Below are positions 14,231 to 23,151 of a stretch of DNA of 24,356 bases, piece after piece. Positions within the stretch are counted from its first letter, which is position 1. Every line of letters begins with the position of its first letter. The DNA is from Chitinophaga pinensis (lineage in GTDB: Bacteria > Bacteroidota > Bacteroidia > Flavobacteriales_D > Crocinitomicaceae). The stretch is taken from NCBI GenBank assembly GCA_945870115.1, contig CAMBRH010000009.1, positions 1 to 24,356 on the forward strand, given 5' to 3'. The notes beneath the pieces are model-generated. The model made no database searches and was not told the origin of the DNA. It saw nothing but the letters and a program-made list of their open reading frames with translations. The translations under genes and the position numbers were made by a program.

Positions 14231-14260
14231 TTGAAAAACAATTTGTTTCACATACATTCG
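14231..14260 (+). promoter_or_regulatory. Promoter of the histidine kinase-regulator operon
   Basis: TTG at 14231-14233, a 19-base spacer and TACATTCG at 14253-14260 match the Bacteroidota pattern with one mismatch. A perfect 6-bp inverted repeat, ATTGTT-GAAA-AACAAT (14227-14242), overlaps the -33 element and could be an operator. The predicted start near 14266 leaves a leader of about 20 bases. Confidence 0.6.
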
Positions 14261-14288
14261 TTGACTTAAGTTAGATCATTATATAAAA

Positions 14289-15920
14289 ATGAGAAAAATT
14301 CGAATAAATTTTATTGTTGTTTTAGTCAGCATCGCTATGATTGCTTTATTATTTATTCAATTGTTTCAAACTGCACAATTATACGATCGAAAATCAACTC
14401 AATTTAAAAATCACGTTCAAACTTTGTTGGATAGAATTGCTGTTCATCACGAAAAAGCAGATGATATTCGAAAATATTTACAAGTTGTAAATAAAGATTT
14501 TAGCGGTCAATACAAAGATATTTTAAAGAAAGAATTTCAAAATTTATTGGCTGCACAAGAATCTATTTCTATTAAAGATACAACGATTCTTGAAAATGGA
14601 GAAATTAAAAAATTCTTAATCATTCAAGGAAAATCTTTTGATTCATTATCTGGATTAATGGCTGAACATAGAGTTTTAGCTAGAGACGTAAGACATATCC
14701 GTCAACTTTTTAATAAGGAAACTGGAATGTTGCCAAACAATGATTCAACTTCTGTTGCGATTCAATTGGATCAGCGAGTTATGCAACAAATCTTTAAGAA
14801 GGCAAAATTTATCAATGAAATGATGGTTGAAGCTTTTCGAGATAATGTGTATGACGATCCTTCAAAACGAATTGATGTGGAATTTTTGGATTCTGTTATT
14901 GCTTATGAAATGAAGCATGCAGATTTGCCAATGGAGTATGAGTACATGTTGCTTGACGGCAATGGTGAACCTATAAAATTCAAATTTCAACCTAAGAATT
15001 ATCGCTTGAATTTGGATAGTTTAAAAACTTCAAATACAACACTTTATCCGCAGAATATTTTAGACGAAAAAATTAGTTTATACGTCCGTTTTCCTTCTGA
15101 AAATTCGTTTGTTTTTCGTGAAATGGGTTCGATGTTGATTGTAAATATTGGTTTGGTACTTTTAATTGTTGTCGCGTTTTCATTTATGTTTAAAACAATT
15201 ATTACTCAGAAAAAACTGAGTGAAATGAAAAATGATTTTATTTCAAACATGACGCATGAATTTAAGACGCCAATTTCAACAATTTCTCTTGCGTGTGAAG
15301 CTTTGAATGATTCTGATATGGTTAACGACAAATCTCAACAATCCTCGCCATTTATTAAAATGATTGCGGATGAAAACAAGCGATTGGAAGTTTTGGTAGA
15401 ACGTATTTTGCAAAGTGCTGTAATAGACAGAGGAGATAAATCTGAATTGAATTTTAAAATTGAGCGACTAAATCTCAATGAAATCATTATTCAAATTTGT
15501 AACAATGCACAATTTCGTGTTTCAAATATAAATGGAAAAGTCGTAAAACACCTACCAAATGAGCAACTATTTGTTTTGGGAGATCGCGTTCATACAACAA
15601 ATATTATATCAAATTTAATTGACAATGCGATTAAGTACAGTAAAAATGAACCAAAAATAGATGTTTTTCTAAAGAAAGAAAATCAAAAAGTACAGATTTG
15701 TGTTCAAGATCATGGAATTGGAATTGCTAAAGAACACATTGATAAAATATTTGAAAAACTATATCGAATTCCTACTGGAAATTTGCATAACGTAAAAGGT
15801 TTTGGACTAGGTTTAAGTTACGTAAAAGCAATCGTTAAATTAAATAATTGGAATATTTTAGTTAAAAGTAAAGTTAACGAAGGCTCTACATTTACGCTAG
15901 TTATTCCAATTGATAAATAA
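14289..15920 (+). CDS. Membrane sensor histidine kinase
   Basis: This 543-residue protein autophosphorylates and passes phosphate to a response regulator, here almost certainly the one encoded next. Transmembrane helices are at about 8-26 and 281-301, enclosing a 250-residue periplasmic sensor region not recognised as a known domain. The HisKA H-box FISNMTHEFKTPIS places the phospho-acceptor at His323. The ATPase domain has the N-box NLIDNAIKYS at 442-451, G1 DHGIGIA at 474-480 and G2 GFGLGLS at 504-510. No HAMP domain is obvious between the second helix and the H-box, only about 15 residues. The regulator gene follows after 45 bases on the same strand. The input signal cannot be inferred. 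Confidence 0.95.
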   Translation: MRKIRINFIVVLVSIAMIALLFIQLFQTAQLYDRKSTQFKNHVQTLLDRIAVHHEKADDIRKYLQVVNKDFSGQYKDILKKEFQNLLAAQESISIKDTTILENGEIKKFLIIQGKSFDSLSGLMAEHRVLARDVRHIRQLFNKETGMLPNNDSTSVAIQLDQRVMQQIFKKAKFINEMMVEAFRDNVYDDPSKRIDVEFLDSVIAYEMKHADLPMEYEYMLLDGNGEPIKFKFQPKNYRLNLDSLKTSNTTLYPQNILDEKISLYVRFPSENSFVFREMGSMLIVNIGLVLLIVVAFSFMFKTIITQKKLSEMKNDFISNMTHEFKTPISTISLACEALNDSDMVNDKSQQSSPFIKMIADENKRLEVLVERILQSAVIDRGDKSELNFKIERLNLNEIIIQICNNAQFRVSNINGKVVKHLPNEQLFVLGDRVHTTNIISNLIDNAIKYSKNEPKIDVFLKKENQKVQICVQDHGIGIAKEHIDKIFEKLYRIPTGNLHNVKGFGLGLSYVKAIVKLNNWNILVKSKVNEGSTFTLVIPIDK

Positions 15921-15965
15921 ATTATAAAAATAGTTAAAACTAAATAATACATTAAATTAAAAGTT

Positions 15966-16655
15966 ATGGATAAGAAATTAAATATATTACTAGCAGAAGA
16001 CGATGATAACTTAGGGTTATTATTACATTCATTTTTAAAATCAAAAGGATTTTTAGTTGAATTAGCTAGAAACGGAAAACTAGCTTTTGAAAAATTCAAT
16101 CAATCAAGTTTTGATTTTTGCATTTTTGATGTGATGATGCCAGAAATGGATGGATTTACATTGGCAAAAGAAATCAGAGAAATTGATAAAAAAGTTCCTA
16201 TTTTGTTTTTGACGGCAAAATCAATGAAGGAAGATAAATTGGAAGGTTTTTCACTTGGAGCAGATGATTATATGACAAAACCATTTTCAATGGAAGAGTT
16301 GTTGGCTAGAATTGAAGCAATTATGCGCCGAGTTGAAACAACTCAAGTTTTAGAAGACGATGTTTTTATGGTTGGAAAAATTAAATTTGACGCGCAATCA
16401 CGCATGTTATATACGCAAGTTCAACCAACCAAACTGACAACCAAAGAAAATCAATTGCTGAAATTGTTGTGTAAAAACGAAAATGAAATCTTAGATCGTC
16501 AAGCTACTTTAAGAGCAATTTGGGGTGATGACAATTATTTTAACGGAAGAAGTATGGATGTTTATATCGCAAAATTAAGAAAATTGTTGCGAGAAGATGA
16601 TCGAATTGAAATCATGAATGTGCACGGAAAAGGTTTTCAATTGATTATCAAATAA
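15966..16655 (+). CDS. OmpR/PhoB-family response regulator (partner of the upstream kinase)
   Basis: The 229-residue protein has a receiver domain with the acidic pocket EDD at 11-13, the phospho-acceptor Asp55 in FDVMMPEMDG, Thr83 and Lys105 (TKPFS). A winged-helix DNA-binding domain follows, from about 130 to the end, with the typical LTTKENQLLKLL and RSMDVYIAKLRKLL segments. It is co-transcribed with the membrane kinase and should act as its transcriptional output. Targets are unknown. Confidence 0.95.
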   Translation: MDKKLNILLAEDDDNLGLLLHSFLKSKGFLVELARNGKLAFEKFNQSSFDFCIFDVMMPEMDGFTLAKEIREIDKKVPILFLTAKSMKEDKLEGFSLGADDYMTKPFSMEELLARIEAIMRRVETTQVLEDDVFMVGKIKFDAQSRMLYTQVQPTKLTTKENQLLKLLCKNENEILDRQATLRAIWGDDNYFNGRSMDVYIAKLRKLLREDDRIEIMNVHGKGFQLIIK

Positions 16656-16716
16656 AATTAAAGATGTTTTTGAAAAGAGTGAAAATGCAAAAAGCAAAGG
16701 TTTAAATGAAAATAAA

Positions 16717-17859
16717 TTATTTCAAAAAAGCTTTAGCAAAAAGTTCTCCCAACAATAAATAACCATCACTTGAAAAATGAAGCAAATCTTTGTCCATTAA
16801 GTTTTCTTTTTTCCACTTGTGAACGGATTCATCTCCGCCCATAATTTTATTCCAATTCCAAAAAGCACAGTTTTTATCTTTAGCAATACGTTCAATTTCT
16901 GAATTTACAAAAGCCAAATGACGTGGTTTTTCTATATTAAAATAAGTATCAGGTACATTCGTTAAAATCAATTCTGTCTTTGGAGAAATGGCTTTTATTT
17001 TATCAATAAATTCAGACAATTGTTTTGAAAATTGTTCTTCACTCAATTCCGTATAATAGGAATCATTTGTTCCTAATGTAAAAATAATAATCTCCGGCTT
17101 TAAGGCATCTAATTGTTCAAAAAACTTTGGTGCGAAAATAAAATCTTGAAATTTGGCTCCTCCAACTCCAAAATTTGAATAGGAAAGAATTCCTTCCACA
17201 AAATTATGACGCATCGCATAAAATTCAACTAATTCTTTTGTTTCATTTTTAATATTAATCTTTATTTTTGAACTAGCATCAAATTGTAATTTTGAAATAT
17301 AAATTTCATCTGAAAGTTTCCATTTCCAAAAAGGATTCCTATGATAAAAAGGGTAAGGAACAAAGAATTTGTTCACCATTTTTGAATGTAAAAATTCAAT
17401 CTTTTCAACTTTTTCTTTAAACTTAAATTTCAAAAACATTTTTTCATCCAAAAAACGGAATGTTCTACCTGTTAATCCAATATTCAAAGACTTAAATTTT
17501 AATGTAATTTTCTCACTTTCAAATTTTCCCTTTACTTTTTTCAAACTTTTATTAGAAAACGATAATTCTTCGAAAATCAAATTCGGTAAATACCACGATT
17601 TCTGAATAAAAATATCATTTTTCGTAAAATAATTTAAAAATCCTTTAGAAAATTCACCGATTTGAACATGTGAATCACCGATATGAAAAATATCAATCCC
17701 AGAATCTTTTTTAGCTTTAATTTCTTCGATATACTTCAAAAGTTGTGGTGAAACATTTTCCAAATTATTAAATTCCTCAAAATAAATATCATTTGATTTT
17801 TCATTTTTTTTAAAAATAAACGAACAGAGAGTTAAAAAGAAAATTAAATGTACTTTCAT
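16717..17859 (-). CDS. SGNH/GDSL-type hydrolase, secreted
   Basis: The 380-residue protein has the SGNH blocks: block I HIGDSHVQ at about 59-66 with nucleophile Ser63, block II around GVGGAKFQDF, block III LGTNDSYY, and block V DLLHFSSDGYLLLG near the C-terminus with the catalytic Asp and His. The N-terminus MKVHLIFFLTLCSFIF is a plausible signal peptide, so it likely acts in the periplasm or outside. A region of about 100 residues between blocks I and II, rich in Lys and Phe, is probably an inserted beta-rich domain. Relatives include esterases and acetyl-transferring or deacetylating enzymes of envelope polymers; the substrate is not determined. It is divergent from the orphan response regulator, with an 84-bp shared upstream region. 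Confidence 0.87.
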   Translation of the reverse strand: MKVHLIFFLTLCSFIFKKNEKSNDIYFEEFNNLENVSPQLLKYIEEIKAKKDSGIDIFHIGDSHVQIGEFSKGFLNYFTKNDIFIQKSWYLPNLIFEELSFSNKSLKKVKGKFESEKITLKFKSLNIGLTGRTFRFLDEKMFLKFKFKEKVEKIEFLHSKMVNKFFVPYPFYHRNPFWKWKLSDEIYISKLQFDASSKIKINIKNETKELVEFYAMRHNFVEGILSYSNFGVGGAKFQDFIFAPKFFEQLDALKPEIIIFTLGTNDSYYTELSEEQFSKQLSEFIDKIKAISPKTELILTNVPDTYFNIEKPRHLAFVNSEIERIAKDKNCAFWNWNKIMGGDESVHKWKKENLMDKDLLHFSSDGYLLLGELFAKAFLK

Positions 17860-17904
17860 GCTTTAATTAATAATCTGAATTTATGTAAAAGTAAATATAA
17901 TTCT

Positions 17905-17912
17905 TAAATTTG
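17905..17912 (+). promoter_or_regulatory. -7 box for the orphan response regulator
   Basis: TAAATTTG followed by C matches TAnnTTTG. TTTATG about 19 bases upstream is a weak -33 candidate. The box lies in the 84-bp divergent gap with the SGNH gene. Confidence 0.45.
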
Positions 17913-17943
17913 CTTTAAAAACCGATCGAATAATCCAACTATA

Positions 17944-18630
17944 ATGAAATCCATTTGCCTAATAGAAGACGAAGAAAGTTTATCTGATTTAATCAAAATG
18001 AACTTGGAATTGGAAGGTTTTTCTGTGGAAGCAATTCAGCATGGCACAGAAGCTTTTTTGCAGGCTTCAGACATGGAAAAATTTTCTTTGGTGATATTAG
18101 ATGTGATGTTACCAGAAGTCAGTGGCTTAACAATCTGTAAGGAAATTCGTAAATATTCTAAAGTTCCGATTTTATTTCTTTCTGCAAAAGGAACAACACA
18201 GGATCGAATTTTGGGTCTAAAATTGGGTGCAAACGACTATTTACCAAAACCCTTCGACTTAGAAGAATTACTTTTAAGGGTTCAAATTTTAATTGATGGC
18301 GTTGAAAATCAGCAAGAGCAACTTTCATCGATTTTAATTGGTGATTTTGAAATAGATTTTACAACATTTATTGTTAAAAATAAAAGTACGGGATTTAAAA
18401 CTGAACTTACAAAAAGAGAAATTGAATTTTTAAAATTGTTTCATTCAAAAGAAAACATCGTTGTTTCAAGAGAGGAAATTCTTGATGCACTTTGGAAAGA
18501 TGATCAATTTCCGACATCTAGAACAATTGACAACTATATTTTGGCTTTTAGAAAAATCTTTGAAAAAGACCCTAAAAATCCCGTTCATTTTCACAGTATT
18601 AGAGGAATAGGTTATAAATTTGTTTCTTAA
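17944..18630 (+). CDS. OmpR/PhoB-family response regulator (orphan)
   Basis: The 228-residue protein has a receiver domain with EDEE at 8-11, phospho-acceptor Asp53 in ILDVMLPEVSG, Ser80 in the Thr/Ser position, and Lys102 in PKPFDLEELL. The C-terminal winged-helix domain contains LTKREIEFLKLF and RTIDNYILAFRKIF. All residues needed for phosphorylation are present, so it should respond to a kinase, but none is adjacent; the kinase at 14289 already has its own partner. It is transcribed away from an SGNH hydrolase gene and is followed by the exonuclease gene, which has its own promoter. Confidence 0.93.
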   Translation: MKSICLIEDEESLSDLIKMNLELEGFSVEAIQHGTEAFLQASDMEKFSLVILDVMLPEVSGLTICKEIRKYSKVPILFLSAKGTTQDRILGLKLGANDYLPKPFDLEELLLRVQILIDGVENQQEQLSSILIGDFEIDFTTFIVKNKSTGFKTELTKREIEFLKLFHSKENIVVSREEILDALWKDDQFPTSRTIDNYILAFRKIFEKDPKNPVHFHSIRGIGYKFVS

Positions 18631-18648
18631 AAAAAATTAAAGTTTTTA

Positions 18649-18678
18649 TTGACAATTCAATTTTTTTACTTAATTTCA
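18649..18678 (+). promoter_or_regulatory. Promoter of the exonuclease-lipoprotein operon
   Basis: TTG at 18649-18651, a 19-base spacer and TAATTTCA at 18671-18678 resemble the Bacteroidota promoter, with the last base of the -7 box off consensus and one T changed. The start codon is 30 bases downstream. Confidence 0.5.
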
Positions 18679-18707
18679 TATTACAAACCTAAAATCAACT
18701 TAAAATT

Positions 18708-19481
18708 ATGTTAGAAAAAGTACAACTCGATAAAGTCTTATTTTTAGACATTGAAACTGTTCCACAGACTTCAACTTTTGCTGAAATGGATGACAATGGC
18801 AAAAAATTATTTTCGCTTAAAAATAAAAGTAAATTTAGCAGTCTAAGTTTAGACCCAAATTTCAAAGATAAAACCGAAGATGAACTTCACGAAGAAGTTT
18901 TTAAGCAAACTGGCGGGATTTTAGCGGAATTTGGCAAAATAATTTGTATCACTGTTGGATTTGTGAGAGAAAGCAGAACTGGAAAACAATTGCGTTTGAA
19001 ATCTTTTTTTCATGATGACGAAGAAACACTTTTAAAAGGATTTGTAAAATTACTAGACGAAAATTACAATACACCCTATCACATTTTATGTGGCCACAAT
19101 GCCAAAGAGTTTGATTTCCCTTATATTTGTAGAAGGCTATTAATCAATGGAATGAAATTACCTTTTGCACTTGACATTGCAGGCAAAAAACCTTGGGAAA
19201 TTGCACATTTAGACACCATGGAATTATGGAAATTTGGCGATTACAAAGCTTATACATCCTTATCACTTTTATGCTATGTTTTTGGTATCCCAACACCTAA
19301 AGATGATATTTCTGGAGCTGACGTTTCTCGTGTTTATTATCAAAATGAAAAAGACACATACACTTCTGGTTTAGAAAGAATTAAAGCTTATTGCGAAAAA
19401 GACGTTTTAGCCTTAACACAATTATTTTTAAGAATGCGAGGCGATTCGTTGCTGAATGAAGACGAAATTCATTTTTCCTAA
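18708..19481 (+). CDS. 3'-5' exonuclease of the PolB proofreading type
   Basis: The 257-residue protein has the DEDD-superfamily motifs: Exo I LFLDIETVPQ with Asp14 and Glu16, Exo II HILCGHNAKEFDFPYI with Asp136, and Exo III in AYCEKDVLALT with Asp232. It lacks a polymerase domain and matches the stand-alone family related to the B-family polymerase exonuclease domain (PF10108-like by motif). It is expected to degrade single-stranded DNA or RNA from the 3' end in the cytoplasm. Its biological role in Bacteroidota is not well defined. Two secreted or membrane-anchored unknown proteins follow on the same strand, the first only 2 bases away, which is an unexpected pairing for a nucleic acid enzyme. 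Confidence 0.9.
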   Translation: MLEKVQLDKVLFLDIETVPQTSTFAEMDDNGKKLFSLKNKSKFSSLSLDPNFKDKTEDELHEEVFKQTGGILAEFGKIICITVGFVRESRTGKQLRLKSFFHDDEETLLKGFVKLLDENYNTPYHILCGHNAKEFDFPYICRRLLINGMKLPFALDIAGKKPWEIAHLDTMELWKFGDYKAYTSLSLLCYVFGIPTPKDDISGADVSRVYYQNEKDTYTSGLERIKAYCEKDVLALTQLFLRMRGDSLLNEDEIHFS

Positions 19482-19483
19482 TA

Positions 19484-20803
19484 ATGAGAAAGCTACTAAT
19501 ATTCTTATCGATTTTAGTTTTAATACTTGAATCATGCAACGGAACTTTTGTTACAAAAAATGTAATAGATTCACGCAATTTTAATTTTATTCATGCTGGA
19601 CAAGCTCAGACTTTACTTTTTGAATTAAAGGAAATTAAAACATTTACAAGAAGTAATGGAATTTTCACCTTACATAGAAATTCTGGCCCAGTTGATAGAA
19701 GCACAAGATTTGATTTCGCCATTTACGCTTCGGTGAGTGATGGAAAAACGATGAATGAAATTTATGAATTTCCCTGTAAAAAAGACATTGATTTTGATCA
19801 ATTTATCGCAAATTTAAAAGTTAAACATGCTAAAAACAGAAGTCATTTTGCTGTTGGAAACAAAAATGAAACGGTCGGAGTATTTTCCACTTTCAAAAAA
19901 ATAAGTTTTTTAAGTTACTTTCCACTTGGAGAAAATTTTGAATTTTCTGATTTTTCAAAACTTGATTTGAACCAACTTGATAATTCTCGTGAAGAATTGA
20001 TGAAACACATTTCTGGTGATAATCGATTGATGATATCAGATAAAAGTTTGCACGATATCTTAATTCAAATTCCACCAAACGATGAATTGAATTACGAATT
20101 AAGTTATTCCATAGTCAATGAAACGATTTTTGAAAATCAGACATACCAAAAAGCAATAATAAAGCATTGCATAAAAGACAAAAATTGGCAAAAAAATGCA
20201 TTAAAATCTTTAAAAAATAAAAAAGCAAATCTGGATAATGCCCAATTTATTTCAAAATTACACGCAATTGGTGGAATGAAAGAAGTTGTAAAAGAAGATG
20301 AATTTCAATTAAAAATGTTTTTTTCTAATGGTGATTTAAATTATTTTTTGAGCAGATTTGATGCGCAAGAAATTATACTTTCTGAAAAAGTAAAAGCTGG
20401 ATTAAAAAATGATTTACTACAAAAAATCAAAAATCCGTGTAAACTTTCCGAGAATCAATTGAATTTTTTTAATGATTATTTTATTCTATTAGAAAAAATG
20501 AAAGTGAAAAATGGCTTTGATTTATTTTTTGAAAATTACCAAAAATCAACTTGTTTAAATGCAACTTTACATGAATTAACAAATGAATTTCTATTTCCAA
20601 GTGCCACAATTGGTGAATCGGACAAGCGAAAATGGATCAATTTTGTGGTGAAAAATTTTAAATCTATTCCTGCCATCAGCAGAAGTTGGGATTACTCAAC
20701 CCTAGAAAAAGACCTAAGTTGCGAACAAAAAAGAGAATTGATGACAAAATTCAGAAAAGACATTGATGTTTTTGAAAACAAAGAAATTCCAACTTGTAAT
20801 TGA
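19484..20803 (+). CDS. Hypothetical lipoprotein
   Basis: This 439-residue protein is of no family I recognise. It starts MRKLLIFLSILVLILESC, a lipoprotein signal with lipobox LESC and Cys18. The N-terminal half has alternating hydrophobic segments suggesting beta structure (e.g. SRSTRFDFAIYASVSDG-like region at about 66-80). The C-terminal half is Lys/Asn/Glu-rich and helical, with repeated SEKVKAGLKNDLLQKI and SENQLNFFNDYFILLEKM patterns. It ends with two Cys (CEQKREL and a final TCN). The gene starts 2 bases after the exonuclease stop and is followed after 7 bases by a secreted-protein gene, so the three form one operon. Confidence 0.8.
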   Translation: MRKLLIFLSILVLILESCNGTFVTKNVIDSRNFNFIHAGQAQTLLFELKEIKTFTRSNGIFTLHRNSGPVDRSTRFDFAIYASVSDGKTMNEIYEFPCKKDIDFDQFIANLKVKHAKNRSHFAVGNKNETVGVFSTFKKISFLSYFPLGENFEFSDFSKLDLNQLDNSREELMKHISGDNRLMISDKSLHDILIQIPPNDELNYELSYSIVNETIFENQTYQKAIIKHCIKDKNWQKNALKSLKNKKANLDNAQFISKLHAIGGMKEVVKEDEFQLKMFFSNGDLNYFLSRFDAQEIILSEKVKAGLKNDLLQKIKNPCKLSENQLNFFNDYFILLEKMKVKNGFDLFFENYQKSTCLNATLHELTNEFLFPSATIGESDKRKWINFVVKNFKSIPAISRSWDYSTLEKDLSCEQKRELMTKFRKDIDVFENKEIPTCN

Positions 20804-20810
20804 AAATAAG

Positions 20811-21401
20811 ATGAAAATGCTACTTATTTTAGCAGTAATTGCCTTTGATTTTTTTTCTTTAGAAGCTCAATTTATTGATTCTACTTTATTTATTGTAGAT
20901 TTTGAAAATACCAAAATTATTCATTCAGAATTTATGACTGCTTCATTGGGATATTATTTTTCAAAGCAAGAAATTGATACAAATGAAATAAAAATTGATA
21001 AAACCCAATTATATGTTGAAATAATATCAGAAGATAATTATTCCTTTCTAAATATAATAAATGCGACTAAAAGTAATTTATCAATCAGTATTCAGGATGG
21101 TTCAATTCCTTTTATTAGAGAAGCCTTGGATAGTGCAGGTATTTGGAAACCAATTGAATATTGGGTTCATCCAACTTGTGGTGCTAGCTATTCTTCAGAG
21201 ATATTAAATAGCGGTAATTATTTAAAAATTCAATTTTATAGCTATTCAGGTAAATATAAAACAAAACTCCGTTATAAAATTAAAATAAACGATGAAATCA
21301 TATATACCGATGCTTTTGATGGTTTCATAAATTACTCACAATTCACTTTATCAAAAAACCGACTCCAAAATCAATTTTCAAATTTTTTAAATAAAATATG
21401 A
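20811..21401 (+). CDS. Hypothetical secreted protein
   Basis: The 196-residue protein has a signal peptide, MKMLLILAVIAFDFFSLEAQ, with a likely cleavage after LEA, leaving a mature protein that starts QFIDS. The rest appears beta-rich (e.g. YLKIQFYSYSGKYKTKLRYKIKI) and has one Cys (PTCGASYSSE). No domain is recognised. The frame is open further upstream to 20763, but that would overlap the lipoprotein gene and hide the signal peptide; the ATG at 20811 is preferred. It overlaps the convergent UbiA-like gene by 15 bp. Confidence 0.78.
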   Translation: MKMLLILAVIAFDFFSLEAQFIDSTLFIVDFENTKIIHSEFMTASLGYYFSKQEIDTNEIKIDKTQLYVEIISEDNYSFLNIINATKSNLSISIQDGSIPFIREALDSAGIWKPIEYWVHPTCGASYSSEILNSGNYLKIQFYSYSGKYKTKLRYKIKINDEIIYTDAFDGFINYSQFTLSKNRLQNQFSNFLNKI

Positions 21402-22139
21402 AAGCCCATATAAAATAATGCTTCCATCAAGTAAATATTCAAAATTTTTGGAAGAAAAATTCTTTTTTGTGAGTAAAATTAAAATAGAAAAATAAATAAA
21501 AGTCATTGAAATTAATATAAGCTGAATTATTTTTTCATGACTAAATGTTGTACATAAAAAAGCTAGAATAAGTAAAATTACAGCTAAAAATTTTGAGTTT
21601 TTCATTCCAATTTTACCGACAATTGTTTTTATTTTCCCTTGATCCTGATCAAAATCCCTGATGTCAAATGGAATTGTTAATGCTAAAAAGAAACAAAAAA
21701 TCGATAACATTAAGTTTAAATGAATGTTTGCGAAATTATTTAAAAGCGGAAAAATTACACATGCTGAAGTCCATGAAATGGAAATCAAAAATGATTTTAA
21801 ATAAGGAATTTTTCTTATTTTTATTTTTAAAAACGGAAATGAACTGACATAAAAAAATGAAATCAAAAAAGTAAAAACCAAAATTATTAAGGCTAAATAT
21901 GTTTTTATTACAAAATAACTGAGAATCAATAAAAAAGTAAATTGTAATGTATAAACAATATTTTTTTGTTTAAATTCAAATTGACTTGGTAAATTGTAAA
22001 CAAAAAATGTTGCTAAAGAAATAAAAGCTGCCTGTAAAAAAGTGTCAAAATTTAAAACGAAATTTAATTCCTTCAAAATCCCTAAAGAAAATGTAAAAGC
22101 ACAAAGTGCTAAAAATAAAGCTTTTAAATTGAATTTCAT
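21387..22139 (-). CDS. UbiA-like prenyltransferase family membrane protein
   Basis: The 250-residue protein is almost all membrane, with about eight or nine hydrophobic helices. The segment DIRDFDQDQGKIKTIVGKIG at 159-178 matches the second Asp-rich motif of UbiA-type prenyltransferases, which binds Mg-pyrophosphate. The first motif, normally NxxxD, appears as N49-LPSQ-FE, so its Asp is not in the usual place. The family transfers prenyl groups to aromatic or sugar acceptors; with this degenerate motif the activity is uncertain. Its ATG directly abuts the stop of the GT9 gene, so it is the last gene of a three-gene operon with two glycosyltransferases. A role in lipid-linked glycan metabolism is possible but only inferred. 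Confidence 0.75.
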   Translation of the reverse strand: MKFNLKALFLALCAFTFSLGILKELNFVLNFDTFLQAAFISLATFFVYNLPSQFEFKQKNIVYTLQFTFLLILSYFVIKTYLALIILVFTFLISFFYVSSFPFLKIKIRKIPYLKSFLISISWTSACVIFPLLNNFANIHLNLMLSIFCFFLALTIPFDIRDFDQDQGKIKTIVGKIGMKNSKFLAVILLILAFLCTTFSHEKIIQLILISMTFIYFSILILLTKKNFSSKNFEYLLDGSIILYGLSYFI

Positions 22140-23147
22140 TTAAATTAATTCAAGAACACTTTCTACTTTAATACTTTGCATACAAGTACAAGATTTACCT
22201 TTTTTGCAAGTTTCACAACTTGAATCGAATTCCAAAAAGTTTACATTTTTGCCCAAAGCCCTCCATCTTCCTGGATGGATTGGTTTTCTAGAAGAAAATA
22301 AACCAATGGTTTGAATTCCTAAAATTCCGGCCAAATGCAAAGGTCCTGTGCTACAAGCAACCAATGTTTTGCTTTGAGAAATAAAAACGATTAGTTCCTG
22401 CAAGGCCATTTTTCCTGTTAAATCATAACAGTTTTTATGGCTTGGAATAAATGATCGAATCAATTTTCCTTCATTTTCTGTTCCTGTAAAAACGACAATT
22501 TCTCCATTTTCTACTAATCTTTCTGCCAAAAGTTTATACTTTTCCAAAGGCCATTCTAGAGCACTTCCTTGTGATTTTGGGTGCAGAATTACAGCATTCT
22601 TTATTTTGAAAAAATCTTTTTCTAAATCAATTGTTGGTGAAGTGAAGCTTTTGCATAAACTTGAAGAAATTTCTTCGAAACTTGGAATTTCCTTCAGCCC
22701 AAAAGGTTTAAGTAGTTCAAAGTTTAATTGTGCTTCATGTAAATCTGATTTTTTTCGCGTGAAATTTAAGCGGTGGTTGCACGTCAATAAATGAAAAGCT
22801 CGGTGAGATGTCCCAATTCGATCTTTGATTTTTGCTTTTTTCATCAAAGACGCAATTTCCTTTTTTGGAAAAACGTGCAAGCAAACATCAATTTTTAAAT
22901 CAATTATTTGTTGGACTTTTTCATTGCTTGGTAAATTTTCTAAATCTTTCCAACAGAGAACCAAATCTATTTCTTTCATACATGAAATGACAGGTTTTGT
23001 ATACGTATTTCCTAAAAAAATAATTTTGCATGTAGGAAAATTCGATTTGATCCAAATGCATAAGGGCAAAGTCAAAACGACGTCACCAATGCTATCTGTT
23101 CTGCTAATTAATATTGTTTTATTTGCTAAGTCAATGATTTTTGACAT
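22140..23147 (-). CDS. Glycosyltransferase family 9 (heptosyltransferase-like)
   Basis: The 335-residue protein has GT9 hallmarks: ILISRTDSIGDVVLTLPL at about 12-29, KNAVILHPKSQGSALEWPLEKY in the middle (donor-binding side), and LVACSTGPLHLAGILGIQTIGLFS at about 262-285. Members such as WaaF/WaaC add heptose to the lipopolysaccharide core; in Bacteroidota the sugar may differ. The C-terminus has a Cys-rich tail (CETCKKGKSCTC, about 314-325), seen in many relatives. It begins 4 bases after the WaaE-like gene and runs directly into the UbiA-like gene. Confidence 0.9.
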   Translation of the reverse strand: MSKIIDLANKTILISRTDSIGDVVLTLPLCIWIKSNFPTCKIIFLGNTYTKPVISCMKEIDLVLCWKDLENLPSNEKVQQIIDLKIDVCLHVFPKKEIASLMKKAKIKDRIGTSHRAFHLLTCNHRLNFTRKKSDLHEAQLNFELLKPFGLKEIPSFEEISSSLCKSFTSPTIDLEKDFFKIKNAVILHPKSQGSALEWPLEKYKLLAERLVENGEIVVFTGTENEGKLIRSFIPSHKNCYDLTGKMALQELIVFISQSKTLVACSTGPLHLAGILGIQTIGLFSSRKPIHPGRWRALGKNVNFLEFDSSCETCKKGKSCTCMQSIKVESVLELI

Positions 23148-23151
23148 TTTA

